DNA of 64,000 nucleotides from Struthidea cinerea (GCA_013397865.1 VZTI01000922.1:805396-869395); one strand, 5' to 3'. Positions 39,452-52,337 are shown, numbered from the stretch's first letter. A program made the numbers and translations. Notes: a model not told the origin generated them from the sequence alone.

Positions 39452-40500
39452 ACATAGAATCAAACAGGATGATTGAGGTAGGAAGGCACTTCTGGAGAAA
39501 TACCAGGACTAATCTCTCTTCTCAGAGCACGGTCAGTTAAAGCAAATTGCTCAGGATTGTGTCTCGTTAAGTTTTGAGCATCTCCAAGAATGGAGACTTC
39601 AAAACCCCTCTGTGTAATCTGTTTCAGTGTTTGATCATCCTCAGAGTATAAAAGCACATGTTTTTGTTTTGTGAGGTGGGTTTGGTTTTTTTTCTTTTTA
39701 AGATTTGAATAGAATTTTTTCACATCATTTTATGCCCATTGTCTCTTGCCCTGTCACTGGATACTACTGAGAAGAGTCTAGCTCTTTATTCTTAACTCTT
39801 CCCATCAGATATACACACTGATAAGATCCTCCTGAGCCTTCTCTTCTCAGGGCTGAACAGTCCCGGCTCTCTCTTGGCTTCTCCTTCTATATCAGATGCC
39901 CCAGTCCCTTGATCATTTTCATGGTCTTTGCTGGACTTGCTCCAGAAAATCCATATCTGTCTTGTACTGGGAAGCCCAAACCTGGACACAATATTCAAGA
40001 TCTGTCTCATCAGGGCTGGGCGGAGGGGAAGGATCACCTCCCTTGAGTCAAAGGTCTTCCACATACTGCCCAGATGCTGTTCATCTTCTTCACTTCAAGC
40101 ACATGATTGCTGGTTCATGGTCAACTTGTTATCCACCAGAGCCCCCAGGTCTGCTAGAAAACACTTCTTTCCAGAAAGTTGTCCTCCAGTGGGTATTGAT
40201 GTAGGCTATTATTCCCCCCACATGCAATTTCCATTACTGAACTTCATGAGCTTCCTGTCAGACCACACCTTCAGCCTGCTGAGGTCCCTGTGAATGGCAG
40301 CGTGATGCTCTGCTGTATCAAACACTCCTCCCAGTTTTGTATCTTCTCCAAAATTGTACCCATTGCCCAGATCACTGATGGAGAGATGACAGACAGTTGT
40401 TGCGGTATCAGCCCCTGGGGCACTTCTGGCTCCATCCTCAAGATTCAGCTCACTGACTTCCTGAGGTATATGTCCTTCCTGTAAATTCAGTACTTCTGCA
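39452..40500 (-). mobile_element. CR1 LINE, minus strand, older copy
   Basis: Antisense CR1 with its 3' end near 39452 (CATAGAATCAAACAGGATGA on the plus strand). Minus-strand translation recovers NFGEDTKLGGVFDTAEHHAA, then IHRDLSRLKVWSDRKLMKFS (about 40209-40400). The upstream PQGADTATTV is a degraded form of the RT VPQGS region near 40410-40440. The catalytic ADDT is replaced by GEDT. The 3' part retains the LFSPEKRRLRRILSV segment. A T-rich insertion-like stretch (39660-39720) interrupts the 3' UTR. The 5' limit is vague; diverged sequence may continue to about 40650. Confidence 0.88.
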
Positions 40501-43500
40501 AGTATGAATTGGTCTGTCATGAACTTTTCCTCACCTCATTTAAGCGAGGCACTTGCGTGCAGAGGTAATTTGCCTGGATGTCAGTGATACTCAGGATTTC
40601 AGACCTGTCGACATAAAACCACAGGAGGGTCAGTAGGGTGCTTTCAATTCCCAATGGTGACATTATTTTTTCTAATTGGTTATTGAACTTTTTAAATTTA
40701 TTTAGTGACAGACCTCGTGCAGTTGGTAAATTTTTATTACAGTTTCTGGTTATGAAGTGAAAATGTGAGAGCTTAGATATTGTGAGATATCTTTTGACAA
40801 ATACTGTCACAAATAGCAACTACAGTATTAGTTTATGAGTCCTGTTTAATTATAAGCTTTTTAAAATGATTGCACCAAAGTTATATAAAATCTGCATTTT
40901 AAATGTACCAGTTATGAAGAAAATTGTCTGTGAAAATCAGAGAAGATTATAATAATTCACTAATTATAAAATAACTTATTTTGTGCTTAGCTGATGCTTT
41001 TTACTAGAGACTGACAAATCAATAGAAATTGAAATCAGTTTGTTGGCTGAATAATTTTGAAGCTCGAATTTCAGCTAAATGGTCTAAGTGGAATTAAGTT
41101 TATCAGATTTAAAAAAAATGATTGACATGTGGGGGAAAAATCCATGGCAGTAGTATAGTACATGAACACTTTGCAATGTGTAAGAAGCACACAATTATCT
41201 ATGATAAATATGGATGACTCTAATGGCTTGTGGGAATTATTTTTAAAATTTTGCCAAGAACATCAAAACCAAAGTGATAGTAAGAAATTACAACTCTAAG
41301 CATGATTATAGAATGGTCAGCATTTTTCTGTAAATTAAAAAATACCTGAAAAAAGTACTTTTTGCCCCATTATTTTTCTACATTTTTATAAGCTTTTTGT
41401 TTAATCAGTGAGCATTTTTCAGAAACACAGTAATACTATACTTTTTTATACAAGTCTGGCTCCTTTGTTTATTCCTGTTTAAAGAAAATAAATTATACAC
41501 TTGTCACTCTGTGGACCTCATGCTATGTTACTGAATTTTGCATTATTACTGAAATACTTTGAATTTGACTTCAAGGGTTTGAAATTATATCCTATGAGAG
41601 AACACTCTCCTCTTGGGACCTTTTATAGTTAGATACAGAGGAAAGTGACAGGGACAGTCTAACTTAAATGCCTTTTTTAAAATATTGGCAGAAAACTACT
41701 AATTTCACACACTTGTTCTTAATTTCAGGATATGATAGTGATGATTTGGAAGGCCTTTCCCATGGCAGTGATACATTGCATGCAACAATAACACAAATCA
41801 CAGTTCATTCATGATATCTCAACTTTTGCCATTTTTTCAATGATAGTAAATCATATGATTAAATAATAATATTCTGTGACCTAGAATGGGAAGCTGATCT
41901 GAGTTCAGCATTGAAAAGGTAGACTCGCCCATGGCTTTGAGACCACATAAGGTATGAAGTGATTTTATTATCTTTTATGACCAGACTCCTGAGAAGCAGA
42001 GATCGATGAAAAAATCTAAATATCCTAATTTCTAGAAGAGGAAACAAAGTTTTTTAGCTAATAATTTCTCTGTTGTCAAACAATTTTGCTATAGTGCTTA
42101 GAGGTGTTTTATAAACAAAATTGTGCTTGTTGTACATTTAGGTACATGTACTTGCAACCATAGTGAAGGGCTGAAACTCAGCAAAGTGTGTTTTATTTGT
42201 CAATTAATGTACAATTCAGGTGCATTGTATGGCCGAGTGCTTTTACCACCTGAAGTATTAACAGGCTAATAAAAAATGCCCTGGAGTGTCTTAATACTAT
42301 TACTGTATGACTTTTTAAGCACCAATTAATTTATTTAAACAATAATTTTAAAACATTTTTTTGTCTTAAGATTACTTCTTTCTACATACAATCCTTCTAG
42401 CAGTAAAAGAATAAAATAAGAAACTCACTATTTTATTGTCATAGTATTTTTTCATTCATTACGTACTATTTTATAAAATATTTTAATTTGTATTCCCTTT
42501 CCTGTACTATATTTGAATCTTACTGTCTTTTTCCTTTCCTTGCATCTTTGCTCTGCTTTCTCCTTTCATTGCATTTCCAATTTTTCATATAAGTTTCTTC
42601 TTTCACATTACAGCAAATGTTCTCTATCTGATGCACAATTTTCGCTGGTGGTTTTTTTTGTTTGTTTTTACCAGCAAGTGCAATTATCCTCATATTTTAA
42701 GCTACTGAAGTGCTTAAGAGCTACCCTAAGCTTTTCAGAATCTGTAGGGTTTGTTTGAGATGCTTCATCAAAATGCCCTAAGTAAAAATGGTAGTTATAG
42801 AAAGATGGAAACTTGTGCTGAATCTTATATAGACAACTGTTCTACTTGTGGGTTGTCAGGTCCCTCATGGGTTGAAGAGATACACTGGTTATTTTAAGCC
42901 CTCGCAGAGGAGCTGCGCCCTTTAAATTCTGTGAATGTGAATTGTAAAAATGTATAATGTATCCAGGAAAAATATGCCACTTAGGAAATTGTTATGCAGC
43001 AGATTTCTAGTGTGTCTGACCTTTTCCTAACTTGTGTAGATGTCACCATACAGATATAATGAAGTGCAAGCTGCCAGCTGCTTTAAACAAAGTAGTTATA
43101 TGGGACAAATTTTAATCATAGCACTGGATTTTTTTTATCATTTCTATAGAATCATTGTCAAAATAAGACCATCCACTTTTTACAAATAGTTTCCGTTGAC
43201 TTCTGTTAGATAGGTACTATGTGGTCCCTTGTGGATGGCAATCAAGGGAGGCATTGTAAAAATGAAAAAAAATTGGGTATCTCTACCATGTTTGTCAGAA
43301 AACTTCATGATTGCTATTTAAGAATATTAAAGCCTTTTAAAGTCCAGCTACAACTTTAAGAGCTAAGTTGGGAGCTTCCATTTATCTTTCTACATGAAAT
43401 CAAAATGGAAAGTAAATCATTTCAACATGTCTGAAATGCTAATGAGATGAGCAGCCAAGCTTCAAAGAAAATTGTCATCTAATTCTGGAGTCCACCAGTT

Positions 43501-44054
43501 ATATCTTCTCTCAGTCCGCTCGACTGCTGAAAGGCCTGCCTTTCACCACAGAGGTAAATTAGCTCTCTCTGAAGTGCTACAGCCAGGTAGGAAGGGCAGC
43601 TTCTCTTTGAAGTTTGGCCACTAGCACTTTTTTTCTCAAGGAACTGAACTTCAAAGAGAAATATTGTTTCTCTTCTTTTTTGGATGTTGTACTCAGTAGC
43701 ATATGAGAGACAGCTGCTCCATGCGTGTGTGGGGAAAAAACATTCTTTTAAACAATATTTCTGCATACATATTAAATTGAAGTTTCAGATTAGTTTCTCT
43801 GTGATAGGATAAGCTGAATAGTGGTTAGGAAGAGTTACTAAAGACTTATAACTCTCTCATTTACAGGATTTTTAAAAGAAGTACAAAAAATGGGTAAGAA
43901 AGAGAGAAAATATCAAAATGGTGATTTTTCTTACTAGCATTCAATTTTATTTACAGGAGGGACCAACCCTTTGCCAAAGAAACCTCCAAATCCAATGACT
44001 GGGTATCTGGTTTAACTTTTATGCTTTACTGGATAACATTTAGGAATTTGTTAT
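40501..44054. other. Unique AT-rich non-coding DNA
   Basis: No gene was recognised. The first 150 bases may be the degraded 5' part of the preceding CR1. The rest is AT-rich with no clear repeats. Confidence 0.5.
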
Positions 44055-44760
44055 AGAAATGGTGGTTAGAAGCACCTACAGAAGCCATCCAAACCCCTGC
44101 TCTCAGCAAGATTATCAGCAATAGATCACACCAGCCGTGGTTTGGTCTAATGAAGTCTTAGAAATTGCCAGTGATGGAGGCTATGCTGCCTGTCTAGGTG
44201 ACCTGTTCTACTTCTGCAATAGCCTCCAAATATCTAATCTGAACCTCTCAGGCAGGTAATTTTAGCTGTTTCCCCTTTAACTTTGTTGTCTGCCACCACT
44301 AGGAAGAGTTAGGGTCAGTCATCTTTGTAAGTTTCCTTCAAGTGCTCTAGTTTTCTCTTAGATGGCCCTTTGACCTTGCCTTCTCAGAAGAAATAAGCAC
44401 GTTTCCCTCAACCTCTCTTGAAGGTCATGACCTTTTTCAACTGTGGGGCCCAGAACTGGTCACAGTATTCCGGGTTTGGCTCCATTGTCACTGGGTGGAG
44501 TGGGAAAAATGGTCTGGCGGTCATAGTCCTCATAATGTAATTCAATTGCTTTATTTATGATGAGAGAACACTGCTGGATTATATTCAGTTTTGTGTCAAC
44601 TGTAATATCCACTTGCTTTTCAGCTGGTTTCCATGGAGCAGTAAAACTATCATAACTGCAGCTGGTCTGATTCATACCAAGCAGCCCCAATAATATGCCA
44701 CAGCAGTCAGAGAAAGAGGCATTTGTCATTAATACAGCTATCTGGAACATTTCCATTTAC
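44055..44760 (-). mobile_element. Ancient CR1 LINE, minus strand
   Basis: Strongly diverged antisense CR1. Landmarks on the plus strand, in the expected order, are: CCCCTGCTCTCAGCAAGATT (about 44094), a GATGGAGGCTATGCTGCC block (about 44172), CTTCTCAGAAGAAATAAGC (about 44381) and GGGGCCCAGAACTGGTCACA followed by GTATTCCGGGTTTGG (about 44443). The CAGTTTTGTGTCAACTGTAA part at about 44587 fits the region before it in the element. Reading frames are destroyed. The left limit could extend a little, and no clean tail is left. Confidence 0.75.
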
Positions 44761-45593
44761 ACAGAGCTTAAGTAATGCCGCTCATAAGCCCCACACTTTC
44801 CCTTTGCATGGGAGTGTTTCTTACACATTAATAATACCCTGAAATTTGGTAGAATGAACATCAGTTGTAATGATGGAGAGAGCACTAGTGTCTTCAAGAC
44901 CTCATGAATTATCTTTAGAACTTTTTTCTCTCATGATTAAGCACTAATAATCTACACTTACAAGAAACCATCTTACATCCTTGAAATATTTAAGGGTTTT
45001 GTATAGAGTAGATGAGCTGTAAAATTACATAAAGCCTTTCACAATTGACCATTTTCAATTAACTTCAAGAAGGGATGTTAGGAGTAACTCGAAATTTTAG
45101 TACGGGCTATAGCAGTTAGGAACATCAATAGGAAACTCATTGACTTCAATAGGTCTGGAGAGAAAGCCAAAATACAATTGCTAATGAAGAGGTAGTGTGG
45201 TGTAGCCCGAAGTCTCACCACTTCTTCCAAGATTAATATGATACAAAGCCAAAACAGCAACACATTTCAAATATTGAAATAGAATATAACTAAATTATGT
45301 TCTACAGTGACAAGGAGAGACTTATAGCTGTGCTATATTTTTGCAGTCTCCAGCATCAGTTGAGTCCCTTTAATCTCTGTTATTCTTGATCACATTTTCT
45401 TACCTGTGTGTTTCACACAGGTTTTGTGTGGTTTTACTTAATTGTATTAATCCTCATTTACACAAACATTCTGATCTTAGCCTGGGTGCTTTTGTATTTT
45501 ATTTTTATGTATAGAAGAGAAAGAAATTGCATTGTTTGGCATCAGAATTATGCGGAAATCTTCCACAGCAAAACAGGCCAGCTAGATTTTCTG
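44761..45593. other. Unique non-coding DNA
   Basis: No gene was recognised. A small perfect hairpin (arms 45402-45410 and 45414-45422, loop TTT) is present. Confidence 0.5.
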
Positions 45594-45599
45594 ATAAAA

Positions 45600-46397
45600 T
45601 GTGGAGGCCGGCGGGCCTGCTGGATAAGGAACGAAAGGAGTCATATGGTGGAACAAGTCCTAGGTTCCTTTCTAGCTTAGGGTGACTGAAAATGCTCTGT
45701 TCTTCTACGTTAATGTACTACAGTTCTGCTTCCCTGCTTGGCTCCGTTGGCCACTACACCCCTGTTACCTTACACCCCTCCAGAGCTTCCCTATTCATTC
45801 CCATTCCCTAGTCCCGCCTTTGTACTGCCCTGGTGCCCTCAGATCATTGGTCTCTGCTGCTCTCTCCGCTCCCCTATATAACCCTGGATCCTGCATTGTT
45901 CTGCCCTACTTCTCTGGAACCTTGCCCAAGTGTGGCTGTAGTAAATCTCTCCTGTAGAACCCCATNTGCTCTGTTCTTCTACGTTAATGTACTACAGTTC
46001 TGCTTCCCTGCTTGGCTCCGTTGGCCACTACACCCCTGTTACCTTACACCCCTCCAGAGCTTCCCTATTGGTTCCCATTCCCTAGTCCCGCCTTTGTACT
46101 GCCCTGGTGCCCTCAGATCATTGGTCTCTGCTGCTCTCTCCGCTCCCCTATATAACCCTGGATCCTGCATTGTTCTGCCCTACTTCTCTGGAACCTTGCC
46201 CAAGTGTGGCTGTAGTAAATCTCTCCTGTAGAACCCCATGCGAAGACACTTCCTGCTCCTTCATTGTCGGACTGATTTGCAGCTATGCAGTGTGTGTGTG
46301 TACGTGTGTGTGTAAGTGTGGTGGCTGCACCGAGCGGCTCTCCTGGAGACGCTTTTGGGAAGATCGCAGCACTTTACCATCAAAAACCGCCGCGACA
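45600..46397 (+). mobile_element. Solo ERV LTR with probable 6-bp target duplication
   Basis: The LTR starts TGTGGAGGCC and ends CCGCGACA. It is flanked by ATAAAA (45594-45599) and ATAAGA (46398-46403), a 6-bp duplication with one mismatch, which fits ERVK-type insertion. Inside are an ATTGGT CCAAT-box region, a TATA box (CTATATAACC; 45875 and again 46149), an AGTAAA polyadenylation-like signal and a TG-rich U5. No internal retroviral genes are present. The central 273 bp appears twice (45693-45965 and 45967-46239) around a single N, so the true LTR is probably about 524 bp. It shares its promoter block with the minus-strand LTR at 3.7-4.2 kb. Confidence 0.85.
45693..46239. repeat. 273-bp direct repeat around a single N (likely assembly artefact)
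   Basis: Copy 1 is 45693-45965, the N is at 45966 and copy 2 is 45967-46239. By eye they differ only at one adjacent base pair: CTATTCATTCCC in copy 1 against CTATTGGTTCCC in copy 2. Copy 2 keeps the ATTGG motif seen in the related LTR. This is the pattern of two contig ends that overlap but were not merged. Confidence 0.85.
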
Positions 46398-46403
46398 ATA
46401 AGA

Positions 46404-47524
46404 ATTTTTTAAAATTTTATTTTACTGTGTGTGCAAATTTTTTTTTGTCTGTTTTATAATTCTAAATATGCCAGTGTTGTAGAAAAAGAAACCTAGACAA
46501 AAGAAGTAAACAAAATGTGCTGTAAGCCTGATGATTTTGCTATAGCATGAGTCAAATATTGTACTTAGTTTTCTTCCAGGGTATAGATTTTGTATGCATT
46601 GTTTCATGACAGACACTACTTGTCTTATGGAGATATACATGTTTCACTGAGGTGATTGCTGATACAGGGATAGTTTCTTGTGGCAGTCTTCAGGTTTTTC
46701 TGTACATCATCCCTGTAAACAGAATTGTAGAATTTCTCAGTGAACTGAAAAGATACTGAATTCATACTTTCACCTACTGGAGTGAATAATTTAAATGAAA
46801 GAGCTGATTGATCTAGCAACACAGTAGTTTGTTAAAAAAAAATAAACTGCAATTCATTAAATTAAAATGTTATTGTCCCACCAGTGTATAAGAAAAAGAA
46901 AACAGTGGAGATTGCTTTTCTGTTAGATGAAGCTGTAAAGATAAATGTAGGGAGATATATATGAGGTTTATCCAGGTTCTTGAAGGATTGTGGTGGGTAA
47001 GTCTAGGCTAACAGTCAAATCCCCACACAGCTGCTTGCTCACTCCCCTTATGAGGGGAAAGAATAAAATGGGAAATCTGGTTGAGGCTAAGATAGGGAGG
47101 TTGCTTACAGTTACTGTTACAGGCAAAAAAGACTGTATACGGGGGAAATGAAATTATTGTCAATTTAAGTAGATTTAAGTGGTGAGCAACAAAAGACAAA
47201 AAATAAAGCAACACCTTTCCTCACCAGTTTGTTATGCCTAATTTCACTCCTCCACTCCCAAGCAGCTTCAATTTTTATTTATTTTAGCCTTTCGTGTCAG
47301 CTGTAGAAGACAGGTGATACCTGGTTTGACAATAGGGTTTTTTCCCCCAAATTATTTAAATAGAAGATTGAACTTCTACCAAATAAATGCTTTGTATGAC
47401 ATAATTCACATTTTGTATCTTAACCTAAACCTAAATCATACAGAACTACTATCCTGATTTTTCTGGAAGCTATATAGCAACTTACCCGTCGATTACCACA
47501 GAATGCTACTGCAAAATATAAACT
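46404..47524. other. Unique AT-rich non-coding DNA
   Basis: No gene or repeat was recognised apart from short A/T runs. Confidence 0.5.
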
Positions 47525-47545
47525 TTATATATATATATATACATA

Positions 47546-47583
<38 letters not shown>

Positions 47584-47585
47584 CA
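47525..47585. repeat. (TA)n / TATACA microsatellite
   Basis: About 60 bases of TA dinucleotides interspersed with ATACATAC units. Confidence 0.9.
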
Positions 47586-49857
47586 CCAGACTGGTAATCT
47601 GATTTTTAATGACACATTTAGACAATATTTTGAAGTTCTTGCTCATTACATTGCATTTGATTGCTTCACCATTTCTGAAAGAAGGGCACTCTTTTGAGAT
47701 GTTTGCACTAAAAAATACTCAAAGGTAGATGGGTTTACTGTTAGTAATGTCAATTGACATTTTATTACCAGCGTAGTGTATTTTACCACTCCATCAAGTG
47801 CATTAGGAAATGAAGCAATATAACGTAACAGAGATATTGCTTCAGAAAAGTCAGTCTTCTACAGTAGGTGGCTTGAAATGTGTGCCAGGTAGCATGGAAA
47901 AAGAATCCAGAACAAAACAACTCTTCATATGCCCGTGCTTCCCAGTATGAACTTTATACCTCTGACACCCTGGGTTTTCATTGTCACTAATCTTACATTG
48001 AAACAGTCTCTGTCTCATAACGCCGAAGTTGTTTTTCAGAAGTTCTCTCTCATCAATTCTTTCTTGAAGCCGTATAATTAAAACCTCACAAGGTGTTTCT
48101 TGGTAAAAGATGAGCACTTTTTAAATGAAGATAGAACACAAATCCCACTCTTAATACAATGGACCTTCTAACCTGGCACTCTCGTAAAACCAAGATGTTG
48201 CCAAGTAAATTGGCTGTGAGTGCTATCAGTGCCCTGCAGTGCTTTTGTTAATTATATTTCCATAGTGCCTGATGCAGATAGCAATCTTTCCAAAAGAGCA
48301 GGCAGATTTAAAGAGGCAGAATTAATTAAAATTGATTTGTGCAGTCTGTCATGTTGATCTCTGCTGGGAGAATTTTCTTTCCCCTTCTCTCTCTAATTCC
48401 TGCTGTAGTAGTTCATGTAACAGGTAGTTGCCTCACCTTGGAGTACTAATTATGGTGAATGAATGGGATTTGTCTGCTGTGATAGGTTATTCACAGGAAT
48501 AGAAGGCATCAAATTTACTTCATTTGAGTACCACCCAGAGGGAATACCTTTTTCTTCCAACTTTCTGGGTTCATAAGAAAGGGGACTAAAAAGAAAATTT
48601 CCAAGGTCACAATTTTTGCAGCTGAGGTCATAGTTTGCTTTAGTATATACAAAGATACAGGGCTGTAAACCTTTGTTGCAGGTAGGATAGAAAATGGCAA
48701 TGTAAGACATGCAAGAATTAAAATACTCCAACATTATACAGAGAAATCCCAATATGAACAGTGAATTCATTTCCGTTGTATGAGGATACATTTCCTGTGT
48801 ATGATAATGTATACATTATCAAGGAATACTGCTCAAGAATTCCTTTATCCAGTTCAAATTTTCTTTAGAGTTCTTCTCGTATTTAAAATGCTCAAAAAGT
48901 TGAGCATTATAAATAACCTTGAAGAAAACGACAGCTGTTTCTTTTATAGAAATTTGCCTATCTTACTGGCAAATAATGGGCATATGTGGGACGAATTCAT
49001 GCTCTTTAAGTATTTAAATCAAGTCACTCCAAGTTGGATTTTCAAGAACTTTCTTCTTTGAAAAATCCTTAACTTTAAATATTTTAGATTTGGTATATGG
49101 TTTGCAGTCAGTTTTTTTCAACTGTGATTTATGTGTATAAAAGTAATTTTTATTATTTGGCAAGGTGAGATAGGGATATGGTGAAGGCACAAACTATAAA
49201 ACCAAGCTTCTCCTTATATTAAACACTTTTTTCCCATGTTATGAAAAAAAAAAAGTGTATTTAAAATAAGAACTAAAGTGTATTTATTAATGAGGGGCTT
49301 ATCAAGCAGGACTTGATACATTCAGCAGATTTTTTTTTTAATTCTTTCCTGGATTTTTTTAACTGCAAAAGCCTTGCCTGGGTTTCTGGTGCTGATGCTG
49401 CAATTTGAAAAAAGACATCTTGATCTAACTTTGAAGAAGGATTATAATTTGTATTTACTGCGAGAATTTGGATGAGTATTTTAAGCAAAAAATTGCTTAT
49501 GTGCAACTCTTTACTGAATCAAAGTTTGAAAAATGTATTTAAGGTGCCCACAACTGTTGAAAAACTGACAGAGCAACTGCTTATATTGTACCTTCTTAAA
49601 TGCTTATAGTCCTCTGAGTGGATAAAAACCAGGGAAGAATCAATTATTCAATTATTATTTCTATTTCCGTATTTAAGTCTAACAAGCCTGATGTTTCCAT
49701 TGAAACTGGCTATTCAAGAGCAGAATTTGCTTTATATTGCATCACATTTATAGAAATTCTTCTGGGAAAAAGGGCAGAAGGGGAAATTCATTATAAAAAG
49801 AAGAAAAAGAGGCAGTAACAAAGTGGAACGAAGCTAGACAGCAAGTTAAATGTGCAA
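47586..49857. other. Unique AT-rich non-coding DNA with two palindromes
   Basis: No gene was recognised. Perfect palindromes occur at 47746-47761 (16 bp) and 48802-48821 (20 bp). A 113-codon minus-strand frame (48450-48791) has a fairly ordinary amino-acid mix but no recognised domain. The 48230-48360 segment has homeodomain-like TTAATTA words. Confidence 0.45.
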
Positions 49858-50085
49858 ATATAGCCAGTACCTGCCAAGGTGAGAATTTTGCCTGATGTAT
49901 TTCGTTCACAACCATCTTTTGAGCCTGGCACTTTAGCCAGCTTTTAGTCCATTTCACTATCTGTTTATCTAGTCTGTACTTCATCAGTTTGTTTATAAGG
50001 ATGATACAGGAGACACTGCTGAAAGCATTACTGAAGTGCAGATAAACCACTGCTTTCCCCTGAATTAATATCCTGACATAGTAGT
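49858..50085 (-). mobile_element. LINE RT relic (CR1-like), minus strand
   Basis: The minus strand translates to a 100-codon open segment (49748-50050) that contains VYLHFSNAFSSVSCIILINK, then LMKYRLDKQIVKWTKSWLKC and QAQKMVVNE. This matches the CR1-group RT block that normally reads VYLDFSKAFDTVSHNIL ... WIKNWL ... RAQRVVVNG. The catalytic Asp of LDFSKAFD is lost (His and Ser), so it is a dead fragment. No 3' tail is attached. It is an isolated internal piece, presumably an old insertion, and the exact LINE family is uncertain. Confidence 0.75.
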
Positions 50086-52265
50086 TTTCTATTACTCCTT
50101 TTGAGTAAATGGTGCTATGTAAAATGCATCATGAGTGCTTAAAATAACTTTTAACCCCAAAAAACAGTGAAATGTATTGGTAAACCGAGAAATTATTACT
50201 GAATTTAATAATAATTGGGGTGCTAGGAATTTATCTTGTTTTGCAGTGCAACTTATTAACTGAGCTCAGCCAATCTCTGATGATTTTAAGTATATTCAGT
50301 ATCTCTTCAGTGTTGATAAACTTTATCCAAAAATTAAGTTTTAAAAGTCTTTTTTGAGACTAAAAAAGTTTGCTTTGAAAGTCTTTCAGTCACGCAGATA
50401 AGTGTTTGAAGTTGTCTGGTAGAAAAGTTCAATTCCTGCTATAGTCCGATGAAACCAATGAAAAATGTTGAATAGTAAACTGAATAGAATAATGAATTAA
50501 ACCTCAAAAGAAGATAAAATTAGTTCTTACCATATAGAAAAGTTGAAAAGAAGTCACATCACCACTACATTTGTAGTAGATTGGCTGTACAGAATGGCCA
50601 ATTACTAAAAACTTAACCAATGACTGTACTGAGATAAAGCAAATCCATGCTTCTCATTTTATTCAGATGCAACTCTCTTCTGTTAAGAACAGAAGATTTT
50701 TATTTTCGTCAACCATTTTCCAGTGACAGATGGAATTATAACAAATCTTCTACCAGAATAACTAAATTGACATGAAAGTAGAACTCAGCAGATGTAAATA
50801 CTTTGATGGCAAAAAACTTTAAACTACAGAACTAGGAAAATTGATTGTCTTGAACATATTTATTTGCTTAAAATATTTTTATCTTGATGATTTAAAATAT
50901 TTTTTTTTGAGCAGGGTCAATCTGATTGTTTAAGTAGGGATGAGGAAAAAAGGTTTCACAGCAAGGCTGCAAGTGAGTAGGTGTTACTATGTGTTATTTG
51001 TATCTAATACACAGTGCTTTCAGGTGAAGGTAGTTTGAAGGCTTCTGAGGAGTCCCTTAATTATTTATCTTTTGACTTACAGCAAGCAGATGTGAGGTTA
51101 AAACACTGGGGAAAAAAAAAAAAAAGAATATTTTAAATTACCTTAAAAAGAAGCTGCAAGCTATTCAAATAGAAGGGATTAAATCAGAAAATGAAAGCTG
51201 TACTATCTACCCAGTAATAGGGTACTACAAAAAAATTAACCAAATTTTTAGATTATATAAACCAGTATTCCCCATTTAAAATCAGTAAAGTTACACTAAC
51301 CTACATCATCTGAGAATAGGGTTTCTTTATTTTTAGGAGAATATCACTGAGATGCCCTTATTAAAAGTATGATAATTATATAGATCCCAGGTCAGCAGCA
51401 GTTTTTCAACAAACTTTGATAAGAGTAGTTTTGAGAAACCTGTACTGTATATCTTTGCTGACAGTTAGGAAAAAGCTAGGAATCAAACAGGAAAGGAATG
51501 ATGTCCTGAGAGTTTCAGGTATGAGAAACTGTACTGGAGTTTTCTGATTCCCTCGCAGACCAAGAAGCTGAATTCAAACCTAGTGAGTGACTTGGGAGAA
51601 ATCAATTCTGCAATCTATGCTTCAGTTTTCCTTTCTGCCCTTGCTTCTCTTATTCACTCGCGTTCATCTTTTTTGAGCATGACTTATTTCTGGCAAGGAA
51701 TTTGCAGTTGCTGCAATATGAAATAATTGCTGGGAAACAGAGACCTTTGATTCTTCAAAGTGATCCTCAGATGAGCATGTACAATGATCATGAGAGCCCC
51801 TTTTCTAGGAATGAGGCATCTAAGATGAGGAAAGCAGCTTTAAAGCCATAGTCTTGGCTAAATTTCCTCATCTGTGTTTTTAAACAAAACACACATTTTT
51901 TATATATACATGTATTAGAGATGAACAAGAAAAGAAAATATAATCATAATGGTCCTAATTTCCAATGGCATTCCAGGCATGTTGCTCCCTTCAGATTTAA
52001 CAGATTTTCTTGCTTTGCACTAATGGTATCAAAGTGGAAAACAAGTAACAAACATTTATTTAAATAATAGAGGTAGGTTTGTTTTTTTTTCTTAAGAAGG
52101 AAAGAAATAAAAAACAAGGCATAAAGAAGCAGTGAGATTTTGTTCCATACTGAGTTCTCTTAATCACAGTTTCATATGAATATCTTTTAACCAGGGTTAG
52201 AATTACACCTGGGACATATCCCATATCTCATCAATTAAATTAAGGTGTTACATGTGTGTTTATAA
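50086..52265. other. Unique AT-rich non-coding DNA
   Basis: No gene was recognised. It contains a run of 15 A after GGGG at 51110-51125. Confidence 0.5.
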
Positions 52266-52337
52266 ATTGTCTTCTGGCAAGATAACTTCCAGAGGTCCCC
52301 TCCAAGCTACACCATTCTGTGGTTGTGTGATTCTTTG
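52266..52337 (+). mobile_element. CR1 3' tail fragment
   Basis: About 70 bases: ATAACTTCCAGAGGTCCCCT, then CCAAGCTACACCATTCTGTG, then GTTGTGTGATTC. This matches the CR1 3' terminus (CCAGAGGTCCCTTCCAACC and a degenerate ATTCTATG tail) on the plus strand. Confidence 0.8.

Noticed and set aside
45682..46412. Proline and leucine-rich plus-strand frames that repeat the same peptide
   Set aside because: They are LTR sequence counted twice because of the unmerged overlap at 45966.
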